Shown here in pieces: positions 33,199 through 40,913 of a stretch of DNA of 40,913 bases; position 1 is the first letter of the stretch, and every line of letters starts with the position of its first letter. The stretch is from Treponema sp. (GTDB lineage: Bacteria; Spirochaetota; Spirochaetia; Treponematales; Breznakiellaceae): NCBI GenBank assembly GCA_003245635.1, contig QKCO01000035.1, positions 1 to 40,913 of the forward strand, written 5' to 3'. The notes below the pieces were generated by a model. That model searched no databases. It worked only from the letters and a program-made list of their open reading frames with translations, and was not told where the DNA came from. A program made the position numbers and the translations under genes.

Positions 33199-34127
33199 AC
33201 GATGAAATGAAGGAAATATATGAAACCTTCGCGGCCGAGTGCGCCGACCATGTGCGGAAGGCGACCGACTACATCCTTCAGATCGAAGAGAGCAAGGACG
33301 AAGAAGCGCTGAACGGTCTGTTCAGGACGTTCCATACGATAAAAGGCAATGCGCGAATGCTCGAATTCAACCATATCGGCGAGCTCGCGCACTCGGCGGA
33401 AAACGTGATGGCCCGGCTGCGGAACGGGACCCTCGCGCCCAGCAAGCAGGTCGTGGATCTGCTGCTAGCCGCGCTCGATTCGATAAGCATACTCGTTTCC
33501 GAAGGGGTCGCGGGCGAAGAGGACTCGATCGCCACCGAGGCGCTCATGGCATCGCTCGATGCGGTAGCCGCTGGCACCGAATCCCCCCAGAACGCCAGGA
33601 TAAAGGCGAAAGCGGAAACGGCGCCGCCGGTTTCCCCCAAAAGGGATCGAGAGCAGGCGCCGAGCGCTCCGACGGTGCGGCGGGACGAACGAGGTCCGCT
33701 GAACATCCTCGTCGTGGAGGACGATTTCCTCTCGCGCAAAACCCTGGTCGCCATGCTGAAGCCGTACGGAACCTGCGACGTCGCCGTCGACGGCAACGAA
33801 GCGATCGAAGCCTTCGCGCGCGCGCTCGAGGACCATCCCTACGATCTGGTGTGCATGGACATCATGATGCCGCGCACCGACGGCTTCGAAGCGGCCAAGC
33901 AGATCCGCACCGCCGAGATGATCGCCGCCGTCCGAAAAATGAAGGAAGCGGGCATCAAGACCGACTACTACGAGCGGAAGGACGCGGTCGTCATCATGAC
34001 CAGCTCGCTGGACGATCCTGAGAACTACGTCAACGCCTGCTACCGCTGCGGGGCGAACGCGTATCTGGTGAAGCCGATCCTGCCCGACACGCTGCGGGCG
34101 GCGCTGGAACGCTTCGCGCTCGCCTAG
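33195..34127 (+). CDS. HPt-receiver two-component phosphorelay protein
   Basis: The 310 residues combine an N-terminal HPt domain of the CheA P1 kind (about 1-110), with phospho-acceptor His47 in FRTFHTIKGNARMLEF, a polar Pro/Ala-rich linker (about 120-165), and a C-terminal receiver (about 167-310): acidic pair in LNILVVEDDFLS, phospho-acceptor Asp near 220 in VCMDIMMPRTDGFE, and Lys in YLVKPILP. A longer loop (AAVRKMKEAGIKTDYYERKDA) sits before the fourth strand. No output domain. ATG 33195 is chosen for AAGGGG six bases upstream. It faces the hybrid kinase at 34152-36821 and could exchange phosphate with it, though the HPt of that kinase could also do so alone. Confidence 0.92.
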   Translation: MNDEMKEIYETFAAECADHVRKATDYILQIEESKDEEALNGLFRTFHTIKGNARMLEFNHIGELAHSAENVMARLRNGTLAPSKQVVDLLLAALDSISILVSEGVAGEEDSIATEALMASLDAVAAGTESPQNARIKAKAETAPPVSPKRDREQAPSAPTVRRDERGPLNILVVEDDFLSRKTLVAMLKPYGTCDVAVDGNEAIEAFARALEDHPYDLVCMDIMMPRTDGFEAAKQIRTAEMIAAVRKMKEAGIKTDYYERKDAVVIMTSSLDDPENYVNACYRCGANAYLVKPILPDTLRAALERFALA

Positions 34128-34151
34128 GAACCGGCAGACGCCCAGCAGCCG

Positions 34152-36821
34152 CTAAGCCGCCGGCCCCGAAAGCGCCTTGTACGTCAGGGCGTAGACGGAC
34201 AGGAAACCTTCGAGCGCTGATGCCGCGGCGACGGAATCGGCCGCGCGCGCGGCTTTGTCCAAGACGGACGCGGCCGAGGCGAGGCGCTCGGCGCCGAGCG
34301 TAGCCGCCGCGCCTTTGACCTGGTGGGCCAAGTCCGCCAGCGAAGGATAATCGCCTATTTCGCTGTAGCCGAGAGCCCGGGAGGAACGATCCGCCGCTTC
34401 GGAACGCAGAATGCCGAACAGTTCGTCCAGCAGCTCTTCGTCTCCCCCCAGACGCACGAGGGCGTTCTTCTTGTCGATAAGCGGCAGCTCGACGGCAGGC
34501 TGCGCTTCGGCCTCGTTTCCGTATCCCCGTAGAGCCTCCGCGCGCGCGTACGGATGCTCGAAGCGGGAAACCACCGTCTCGAGCTCGGCGAAGTCGAGCG
34601 GCTTCGAAAGAAAATCGTCCATCCCCGCGCCAGCGCAGCGGGTGCGGAATTCGGAGCCCGAATGGGCAGTCATCGCGACGATCGGCACCCGAGCGGCATC
34701 GGGGCCCGCCTCGCCCGCCCTGATGCGCCGAGTCGTCTCGAGCCCGTCCATATCGGGCATTTCGACGTCCATGAGCACCAGATCGTAGCGGCGCTCGGAC
34801 GCGAGGCGCAGAGCTTCGCGCCCTGAAACGGCGTGGTCGACCCGTTTCCCGACCGAACTCAGGAACCGCAGGGCGACGCGGGCATTGATCGGGTTGTCTT
34901 CGACCAGAAGCATATTCGCGCCGTAAGCGGTGCCTGAATCCATGGCCGTTCCTACTTCGGCCGGAACGGCATCCTGATTCGCGGTCTCAGCCTGGTGGTC
35001 GGCGGACCCGGCCGGAGCTTCGGCGAAATACGCGTCGAAGGAGAACGAGCTGCCGCTGCCGGCCACGGACTCCACGGCGATGTCGCCGCCGAACATCCGC
35101 GCGAGACGGCGCGAGATGGTGAGTCCGAGACCGGAGCCCCCGTATTTTCGGCTCGTGCCTTCCGAGGCTTGGGAAAAGCTTTCGAAAATGGAAACGAGCT
35201 TTTCTTCGGCGATGCCGATGCCCGTATCGCGCACTTCGACGCGAAGGCCGATCGCGCCGTCTTCCCGCTTTACCGGCAGCTTCAGCAGCGACACGAAAAC
35301 GCCGCCCCGCTCGGTGAACTTCACCGCGTTGCCGATCAGGTTGAACAGGATTTGGCTGAAGCGCAGCGGATCGCCCATGATAAGCGGCGGCAGGCGATCG
35401 TCCGCGCTGAGTTCCAGCGAAATTCCTTTCCGGCTTATCGCCGGACGGAACGACTTCACCGTTCGTTCGAGGGACTCGCGCGGCGAGAAGGGGATATTCT
35501 CGAGCTTCATGCCGCCCGCTTCGATCTTCGACAAATCGAGGATGTCGTTGACGAGGGCGAGCAGGTTGACCGACGCGGCTTTCATCGTTTCCAGATCGTC
35601 GCGGAGCTCCGGCTCGAGCGGCTTTTTCAAAGACAATTCGGCGAGACCCATGACCGCGTTGATCGGCGTCCGTATCTCATGGCTCATCGACGCCAGGAAA
35701 TCGCTTTTCGCCTTGTTCGCCTCGTCGGCCCGGTGGCGCGCCTCCTCGAGCTCCTCCTCTTTCCTGACGTAGGCGGAAATATCCTTGGTGACCACCACCG
35801 CGTGGGAGGGCGCCTCAGCGCCCGGAGGGACGAACGGGAAATAGGAGACTTCCATGTATCGCGGCGCTTCGTCGCCGAACTGGAAGCGGCTGCGGTACAC
35901 CAGCGGCGATCCGGCGAGGCAGGAATCGATCGGCGGCTTGATCGTCTCGGCGAACCGAGAGCGGCCCCAGACCTCCTCCACGCTCCTGCCGATGATTTCC
36001 TCCCTGGAACGCTTCATGGAAGCGCAGAAGGCCGCGTTCACCGCCTCGTAGCGGTATTCCCGATTGATGATGCTCATGAATTCGTGGGACGCGTCGACCA
36101 TGAACTCGAAGCGCCGGAGTCGATTCTCGTTCTCCGCGACGGCGGTGAAGGGATCGAGCCGATGGTAGCCCGCCGCGACGATGACGAGCGCGACCGTCAC
36201 GGCGATCGGGGACGGATCGAGGCCGTGCCCGCGGAACGCGCCGGCCCGGTAGAGGGCGAATACCGCGGAAAAGACCGCCGCCGCGACCAGAACGCGCGCG
36301 ACGGAAACGCGCTCGACATCCTTCGGATCCTTGGATCTCCGGTGCAGCGTTACGACGGCGAGAACGGCCATCAGGGCGCCGAAAACGATCTGCACCAAGA
36401 ACACGACCAGCATTATCGGAGAAACGCCCCCGGACCGCGGCGGAAAAACCCACATGAGGATGTTGGCGGCGACGGGGATGCCGAACAGCCAGGGAAAGCG
36501 CGGCTTCCGCAGACTTGCGAACCCGTCGCCCCGAGCGAAGATGTACAGCAGGGGGAGGAACACCGAATACGCGATATGCGACGTATTGACGAACAGATGG
36601 ACGAAGAAATCCGCCCGATCGAAGGGGAGGCGGGGGATGCTTTCGATCATCAGAGTGGACGCGTTCCACACGAACACCGATCCGCTCAAGGCAGCCAGGG
36701 GCAGGCCCCGAGTCCGCCGCAAGCCGAAATAGGCGAACGCGGCGACCCAGAGGGCCGTCGCGGAGGACGCGCCGAGCAGGACGGTCCGCAGGATGTACCA
36801 ATTCAGCAGCGAATCGGGCAC
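34152..36821 (-). CDS. Hybrid sensor histidine kinase (7TM-PAS-HisKA-HATPase-REC-HPt)
   Basis: The 889 residues read, in order: a membrane region of about seven segments (1 to about 230, of the 7TM histidine kinase N-terminal type), a PAS domain (about 235-345), HisKA with phospho-acceptor His near 378 in [16 protein letters not shown], HATPase_c with [19 protein letters not shown] and [18 protein letters not shown], a receiver with Asp near 683 in [13 protein letters not shown], and an HPt domain with His near 833 in [13 protein letters not shown]. All key residues are present. The start is GTG 36821, three bases after the pyk stop, with GGAG 11 bases upstream; coupling to pyk is likely. The ligand is not evident. 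Confidence 0.94.
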   Translation of the reverse strand: MPDSLLNWYILRTVLLGASSATALWVAAFAYFGLRRTRGLPLAALSGSVFVWNASTLMIESIPRLPFDRADFFVHLFVNTSHIAYSVFLPLLYIFARGDGFASLRKPRFPWLFGIPVAANILMWVFPPRSGGVSPIMLVVFLVQIVFGALMAVLAVVTLHRRSKDPKDVERVSVARVLVAAAVFSAVFALYRAGAFRGHGLDPSPIAVTVALVIVAAGYHRLDPFTAVAENENRLRRFEFMVDASHEFMSIINREYRYEAVNAAFCASMKRSREEIIGRSVEEVWGRSRFAETIKPPIDSCLAGSPLVYRSRFQFGDEAPRYMEVSYFPFVPPGAEAPSHAVVVTKDISAYVRKEEELEEARHRADEANKAKSDFLASMSHEIRTPINAVMGLAELSLKKPLEPELRDDLETMKAASVNLLALVNDILDLSKIEAGGMKLENIPFSPRESLERTVKSFRPAISRKGISLELSADDRLPPLIMGDPLRFSQILFNLIGNAVKFTERGGVFVSLLKLPVKREDGAIGLRVEVRDTGIGIAEEKLVSIFESFSQASEGTSRKYGGSGLGLTISRRLARMFGGDIAVESVAGSGSSFSFDAYFAEAPAGSADHQAETANQDAVPAEVGTAMDSGTAYGANMLLVEDNPINARVALRFLSSVGKRVDHAVSGREALRLASERRYDLVLMDVEMPDMDGLETTRRIRAGEAGPDAARVPIVAMTAHSGSEFRTRCAGAGMDDFLSKPLDFAELETVVSRFEHPYARAEALRGYGNEAEAQPAVELPLIDKKNALVRLGGDEELLDELFGILRSEAADRSSRALGYSEIGDYPSLADLAHQVKGAAATLGAERLASAASVLDKAARAADSVAAASALEGFLSVYALTYKALSGPAA

Positions 36822-36824
36822 GCG

Positions 36825-38618
36825 CTATATCGCTCCTTCGTATACGAGCTTTTCCTTGCCGTCGAGTGTCACGGTCAGGTTGTCCTCGAAGCGTTCCATC
36901 GCGTTCTTGACCTGGGATACGTAGGCCAGAGCGGGATTCGTGGCCTTGACCATCTCCCAAGGCATCTCCGAAACGCCCTCGAGGATCACGCCGTCGACCA
37001 CGCGGAGGACCGGAATGAAGCTCTCGTCGAGCGTGTGGGTGACCAGGATTTCGCCGCCGGTCTTCTTCAAGGTCTGGACGGCCTCGTCCAGGCCGCGGGC
37101 TTTAACGATGCGGCCCGTGCACCGGCCGCCGAAACCGCGGCCGCCGCGGCCGAGCACGTTGCCGATCACGTGAACGCGCACGCTGTTGGTCTGCAGCGGG
37201 GTCTCGAGCGGCAGCCCGGCGGCGACAACGACCTTGTCCAGTCTTTTCGCGTAGCCGGCCTTCAGAGTGGCGGCGATCGCCCCCTGTATCATCGCTTCCG
37301 AATCCTTTTCCCTGTCCACGAGAATGGGCACGACGCCCCAATGGAGCAGGAGCCTGCGGCGGACCGACTCGTCTGGCGTCGCGGCGACGATCCGGCGGTG
37401 CGGCCGGAAACGGCTCACCATGCGCGCCGTGTTTCCGCTCATCGTCGGCACGACGATCGCCGCGGCGCCGATGCGGTCTGCGGTCCAGGACGCCGCTTCG
37501 GCGATAGTGCGGGCGATGTCGGAATCTTCGGAAACGATCCGCCTGCGCTCGGAGCTCAACGCGTAGGCCTCGGAAGTCTCCACCTCCTGCGCGATGCGGT
37601 CCATCATAGCGACCGCCTCCTCGGGATACGAGCCGCTCGCGGTCTCCCCGGACAGCATGACGCAATCGGTGCCGTCGAGTATCGCGTTCGCGACATCCCC
37701 CGCCTCCGCGCGGGTCGGACGCGGATTCTTGATCATCGAATCGAGCATCTGAGTCGCCGTGATCACCGGCTTACCGGCGGCATTGCACAGGGCGATGATG
37801 CGCTTCTGCTCCATCGGAACGCGCTCGACGGGAATCTGCACGCCCAGATCGCCCCGCGCGACCATGATGCCCGCCGAGACGCGGATGATCTCCTCCACAT
37901 TCTCGAGCCCTTCCTCGTCCTCTATTTTGGCGATGACCGGGATATCCGAGCCGACCTCCGCGAGAAAACGCTGGATCGTCGTCACGTCCGAAGCCTTCCG
38001 CACGAAGGAGGCGGCGATGAAATCCATGCCCATCTTCGCGCCGAAGGCGATATCGTTCCTATCCTGGTCGCTCAAGGCCGGCAGCCGGGTCCTGACGCCG
38101 ATCACGTTCACGTTCTTGCGCCCACCGATCTCGCCGCCGTCGAGCACGACGCACTCGGCCGCCCGTCCGGAGATCTCCTTCACCTCGAGCGCGATCAATC
38201 CGTCTGCGATGAGGATGCGCGCGCCCGGCTTCAGATCGTCGATCAAGCCGCCGTAGGAGACGGTCACCAGGGCGGGCGTCGCGTAGGCGGCGTCGGCGCC
38301 CCGTTCCGCGACCGCGTCCTTGATCGCCATGACCCGTACGCCGCTGCCCTTGCCGAGCGCGATCTTGCCGTCTCCCTTCACCTCGCCGGTCCGTATCTCG
38401 GGCCCCTTGGTGTCGAGCAGCAGCGCCACGGGCAGGCCTTCCAGCCGCGACGCCTCGCGGACGCGCGCCATCCCGGCGCCGTGGTACTCGTGGTCGCCGT
38501 GGGAGAAATTGAAGCGGGCGATGTTCATGCCCTTTCGGATGAGAGCCCTCGCCGTCTCGAGATTCGCCACGGCGGGACCCATCGTGCAGATGATGCGGGT
38601 ATTTCGGTCGAAAGGCAT
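36825..38618 (-). CDS. pyk: Pyruvate kinase with C-terminal extension
   Basis: Pyruvate kinase makes pyruvate and ATP from PEP. The core (about 1-475) shows RIICTMGPAVANLETA, FNFSHGDHEYH, LLDTKGPEIRTGE, the catalytic VIAKIEDEEGLENVEEI, MVARGDLGVQIP, and ATQMLDSMIKNPRPTRAEAGDVANAILDGTDCVMLSGETASG. At 597 residues it exceeds the usual 470 or so; about 480-597 resemble a PEP-utiliser mobile domain (GEILVTHTLDESFIPVLRVVDGVILEGVSEM) without a TSH catalytic motif, as in some Bacillus-type enzymes. AAGGAG precedes the ATG. The hybrid kinase follows after three bases. Confidence 0.96.
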   Translation of the reverse strand: MPFDRNTRIICTMGPAVANLETARALIRKGMNIARFNFSHGDHEYHGAGMARVREASRLEGLPVALLLDTKGPEIRTGEVKGDGKIALGKGSGVRVMAIKDAVAERGADAAYATPALVTVSYGGLIDDLKPGARILIADGLIALEVKEISGRAAECVVLDGGEIGGRKNVNVIGVRTRLPALSDQDRNDIAFGAKMGMDFIAASFVRKASDVTTIQRFLAEVGSDIPVIAKIEDEEGLENVEEIIRVSAGIMVARGDLGVQIPVERVPMEQKRIIALCNAAGKPVITATQMLDSMIKNPRPTRAEAGDVANAILDGTDCVMLSGETASGSYPEEAVAMMDRIAQEVETSEAYALSSERRRIVSEDSDIARTIAEAASWTADRIGAAAIVVPTMSGNTARMVSRFRPHRRIVAATPDESVRRRLLLHWGVVPILVDREKDSEAMIQGAIAATLKAGYAKRLDKVVVAAGLPLETPLQTNSVRVHVIGNVLGRGGRGFGGRCTGRIVKARGLDEAVQTLKKTGGEILVTHTLDESFIPVLRVVDGVILEGVSEMPWEMVKATNPALAYVSQVKNAMERFEDNLTVTLDGKEKLVYEGAI

Positions 38619-38640
38619 TGTCGTCTCCTTGCTTGCTCAA

Positions 38641-38669
38641 AACATAGGAGAGTCGGGCCCAAGAATCAA
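38641..38669 (-). promoter_or_regulatory. Promoter of pyk-kinase operon
   Basis: TTGATT (38664-38669), 17-base spacer, TATGTT (38641-38646). Transcription begins near 38634, giving a leader of about 15 bases that includes the AAGGAG site. This one is therefore not leaderless. Confidence 0.65.
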
Positions 38670-38674
38670 GTGGC

Positions 38675-38713
38675 GCCCCGCGGCCGGCGGCCTATCCCCG
38701 CCGGCCGCGGGGC
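38675..38713. repeat. Perfect 16-base GC hairpin upstream of pyk
   Basis: GCCCCGCGGCCGGCGG (38675-38690) pairs without mismatch with 38698-38713 around a 7-base loop. No T-run follows on the minus strand. It lies between the reductase terminator and the pyk -35 box. It could back up termination or act on the pyk promoter. Confidence 0.7.
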
Positions 38714-38723
38714 CATAGACGAG

Positions 38724-38756
38724 AAAGGCCGCCGAGAATCGATATCCCCGGCGGCC
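38724..38756 (-). terminator. Terminator of the reductase gene
   Basis: GGCCGCCG pairs perfectly with CGGCGGCC (8 base pairs) across a 14-base loop, about 20 bases past the stop, followed by TTTCTCG. The T-tail is weak. Confidence 0.55.
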
Positions 38757-38777
38757 CTGCGTTATCGGAAAGGAAAC

Positions 38778-40700
38778 TTACTTGGCGGCGGCGGCGCTGG
38801 CGCCGGCGATGCGGCCGTTGACGACCGTGTCGGGAAGCGCGTTTCCGCCGAGGCGGTTGGAGCCGTGCAGACCGCCGGTCACTTCGCCGCCGGCATAGAG
38901 GCCGGGGATCACGACGTTCTTGGTGTCGATGACCTGGCAGTCGACGTTGACCTTGAGGCCGCCCATGGTGTGGTGGACGGTGGGAACGCGGGCTCCGGCG
39001 TAGAACGGCGGAGTGTCGATCCGGTGGGAGAAGAGCGTGCGGCCGAAGGGATCGCCGCCTTTGGCGTCGACGGCCTTGTTGAACTCGGCGACGGCCATCT
39101 CGAGGTTGGCGGGATCGACCTTGATCTTGGCGGCGAGCTCGGCCAGGGTATCGGCCTTGAAAGCGCGGCCGGCGGCCACGAGCTCGTCGATCGTCTCGTT
39201 GAAATTATTCTTCGTGGAGCCGGTCGGGTAGGAATGCTTGTCCAGAACGACCCACATGTAGGCGTCGGTCTGCTTGTACAGGCCCTGGGTCATGACGTCG
39301 CGGCGGGCGTCTTCGGCGATGAAGCGCTTGCCCTGCTTGTTGACGAAGATGCGGTCCTCGACGCCCTGTTCGATGTTTCCGGCGAGGCTGCCGGAGCCCG
39401 GCTCGCCCATGGGCAGGAGCTGGATGTAGTTCATGCCGACGAGGTCCGCGTTGACGGCCTGCCCCATGATGATGCCGTCGCCGGTGGCGCCGGGATGGTT
39501 GGTCGAAGGAATGGAAGCGTCCAGGGTCTTCCACTGATCGTTGTACTTCTGGCGCATCTCGACGTTCTTGCCGAAGCCGCCGGTGGCCATGACGACGCCT
39601 TTTTTGGCGTAGACGGTGACTTTGTTGCCGGTGGGGCCCTTGGCCTCGACGCCGACGACGCGTCCGTCCTTCATGATGAGCTTTTCGGCTTTCGTCTCGA
39701 GCATCACCGGAATCTTATGGCTGGTCACATAGCTCATGAGCGTCTCGATGTAGCCGGTGCCGAGCGGCTTGATCGGCTTGTGGGAGCGCTGCCACAGAGC
39801 GCCGAGGACGGTGAAGCAGTCGTCCTTGAATTTCATGTCCATGCTCTCGAGCCACTTGAGCCCGGCGAGCGTCTTGCTGGTGTAGTTCTTGATGAGGACC
39901 AGGTTGCCGACGCGGTCGCCGCCTTCGAAAGTCTGGAGCGCGTGGAGGGTGGGCGAATCGAAGAGGCTGGTCGAACCGGAAGCCTTGTAGGCGGCGTACT
40001 CGCTCTTGAGCTGCGCCTGCATCTCCTTATGGAGATCGCCGGCGGGAGCGGCGTCGATGAGCTTCATGACGGTCGATTCGGGACCGGCGGCGGCGGGGGT
40101 GTTCTTCTGCCGCTCGGGATCGCTGGTATTGTAGGCGGCGCCGGAGATGATCGTGTTTCCGCCGACCTTCGGCATCTTCTCGATGACGATGACGGAAGCG
40201 CCTCCCTGGCTGGCCGAAACGGCGGCGGAAAGACCGGCTCCGCCCGATCCGATGACGACGACATCCGCGGTCTCGGTCACGTCGGCGGCCTTCGCAGTCG
40301 CGGCGGCGGCTTTCTTCGCCTTGAGGGCAGCCACGTCGCCGCCGGCCTGCTTAACGCAGTCGGCGACGGCGGCCAGGATGGCGGCGCTGCTGATCGACGC
40401 GCCCGCGACGCCGTCGACGTTGAGGGTCTGTCCCTCGACGATCATCGGCGGCAGCTTCTCGACGGCGACATCTCCGACGCCGGGGGTTTCGTTTTGTTCG
40501 AGCACCTTGACTTCGGCGATTTCGTTGGCGGTGAACGTCACGGAGACCTTCACGTCTCCGCCCATGCCCTTGGCTGCGGACGTATAGGTGCCGGGCTTGA
40601 ATTGGCCGCTCTTGGCGGCCGGGGTCTGGGCGCAGCCGACGACGAGCGCGGCAGCGGCGAAGAGCGCGATCGCTCCACGCAACAATTTCTTTGCTGACAT
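38778..40700 (-). CDS. Lipoprotein FMN/FAD reductase of fumarate/urocanate reductase type
   Basis: The 640 residues begin with a lipoprotein signal ending LVVGC (Cys23), so the enzyme is anchored to a membrane outside the cytoplasm. An FMN-binding domain follows (about 35-115); its flavinylation motif reads DGVAGASISS (96-105), with Ser102 in place of the usual Thr. After an Ala/Lys linker, an FAD-binding fumarate-reductase domain runs to the end: dinucleotide motif VVIGSGGAGLSAAVSA (148-163), IEKMPKVGGNTIISGA, then HHTMGGLKV and the catalytic-type GSNRLGGNALPDTVV. The electron acceptor could be fumarate, urocanate or a related enoate; I cannot decide from sequence. ATG 40700 is chosen for AAGGAG seven bases upstream. 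It has its own promoter and no cotranscribed partner in view. Confidence 0.9.
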   Translation of the reverse strand: MSAKKLLRGAIALFAAAALVVGCAQTPAAKSGQFKPGTYTSAAKGMGGDVKVSVTFTANEIAEVKVLEQNETPGVGDVAVEKLPPMIVEGQTLNVDGVAGASISSAAILAAVADCVKQAGGDVAALKAKKAAAATAKAADVTETADVVVIGSGGAGLSAAVSASQGGASVIVIEKMPKVGGNTIISGAAYNTSDPERQKNTPAAAGPESTVMKLIDAAPAGDLHKEMQAQLKSEYAAYKASGSTSLFDSPTLHALQTFEGGDRVGNLVLIKNYTSKTLAGLKWLESMDMKFKDDCFTVLGALWQRSHKPIKPLGTGYIETLMSYVTSHKIPVMLETKAEKLIMKDGRVVGVEAKGPTGNKVTVYAKKGVVMATGGFGKNVEMRQKYNDQWKTLDASIPSTNHPGATGDGIIMGQAVNADLVGMNYIQLLPMGEPGSGSLAGNIEQGVEDRIFVNKQGKRFIAEDARRDVMTQGLYKQTDAYMWVVLDKHSYPTGSTKNNFNETIDELVAAGRAFKADTLAELAAKIKVDPANLEMAVAEFNKAVDAKGGDPFGRTLFSHRIDTPPFYAGARVPTVHHTMGGLKVNVDCQVIDTKNVVIPGLYAGGEVTGGLHGSNRLGGNALPDTVVNGRIAGASAAAAK

Positions 40701-40826
40701 ATTCATACTCCTTATTAATCCCGCAGTGCCCACAGCGTACGCCGAAAGGTCGCCTGCCGAGAGAAATTGCATCATGATGTACTGACCAGCAACCGACCAA
40801 AAACAATCTATATTAAATTATTTAAA

Positions 40827-40856
40827 AATATATATTCACTGAATATATTCTGTCAA
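40827..40856 (-). promoter_or_regulatory. AT-rich promoter of the reductase gene
   Basis: TTGACA (40851-40856), 18-base spacer, TATATT (40827-40832), giving a leader of about 120 bases to ATG 40700. The region is far richer in A and T than the rest of the window. Confidence 0.65.
40830..40848. promoter_or_regulatory. Inverted repeat in the reductase promoter (candidate operator)
   Basis: ATATATTC-ACT-GAATATAT is a perfect 8-base inverted repeat that overlaps the spacer and the -10 box. The position suits a repressor that responds to an electron acceptor or to oxygen, which is inference. The last 57 bases of the window show no gene. Confidence 0.5.
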
Positions 40857-40913
40857 ACGAGATAGTGAGATTTTTATTTGAGCGCACAGGTTCCTAAAGC
40901 TCGACGCTAGGTT

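Noticed and set aside
34128-34151. Possible terminator between the convergent HPt-receiver and kinase genes
   Set aside because: The 24-base gap holds no stable stem with a T-run.
34995-40697. A 1900-codon open frame on the plus strand
   Set aside because: It is antisense to the kinase, pyruvate kinase and reductase genes, all of which have full motifs. Long antisense frames are expected where codons end in G or C; the translation is low-complexity and rich in Arg, His and Asp.

Overview
The window looks like a piece of chromosome from a GC-rich spirochaete of the Treponema/Spirochaetaceae type. The basis is indirect. There is a double-membrane gene set (tamB-bamA-skp), a spirochaete-style lipobox, a spoVG gene in a non-sporulating context, a 565-residue protein that resembles spirochaete-restricted families, and an rplU-prp-rpmA-obg-nadD order like that remembered from treponemes. 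No rRNA, insertion sequence, CRISPR array or phage gene is visible. Almost all the DNA is ordinary tightly packed housekeeping sequence.

Layout, left to right. (1) 1-5965, minus strand: ispE, spoVG, tRNA-Gln(TTG), rplY, a terminator, then tilS, ftsH and the start of an exported helical-repeat protein that leaves the window. (2) 5966-7055: a short divergent region with two very good promoters around an inverted repeat, then a CheX-like gene and a gene for an extremely acidic protein on the plus strand. (3) 7078-11802, minus: rplU, prp, rpmA, terminator, obg, a nadD-yqeK fusion, an LCP-family gene and rsfS. (4) 11883-16119, minus: unknown 565-residue protein, pgeF, argS. (5) 16341-16492: tRNA-Glu(CTC) and tRNA-Gln(CTG) with their own promoter and terminator. 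(6) 16567-21023, minus: mutS, comF, a flavodoxin-like protein and apt. (7) 21093-21593, plus: a STAS-domain protein. (8) 21662-29111, minus: tamB, bamA, skp, an outer-membrane assembly operon. (9) 29184-30439, plus: tmk and a coupled membrane-anchored unknown. (10) 30436-33049, minus: ruvA, ruvB, queA. (11) 33195-34127, plus: an HPt-receiver protein, convergent with (12) 34152-38618, minus: pyruvate kinase followed by a hybrid histidine kinase. (13) 38778-40700, minus: a lipoprotein FMN/FAD reductase of the fumarate/urocanate reductase type, behind an AT-rich promoter with an inverted repeat.

The most unusual signal is regulatory. In at least six places a good sigma-70-type promoter lies so close to the start codon (6-9 bases between the -10 box and ATG/GTG, no Shine-Dalgarno) that the mRNA must be leaderless or nearly so: cheX-like, the 565-residue gene, the flavodoxin-like gene, mutS, tmk and ruvA. 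ispE, with 12 bases, is close to this. A seventh such site starts a six-codon upstream ORF that overlaps the HPt-receiver gene. Genes inside operons, by contrast, mostly have clear Shine-Dalgarno sites. Other points worth a second look are a thymidylate kinase whose P-loop lysine is threonine, a Prp protease next to an L27 without the extension Prp normally removes, the NadD-YqeK fusion, an aspartate-rich protein with regularly spaced aromatics, and several inverted repeats inside promoter spacers.

All assignments come from reading the sequence; no database search was run.
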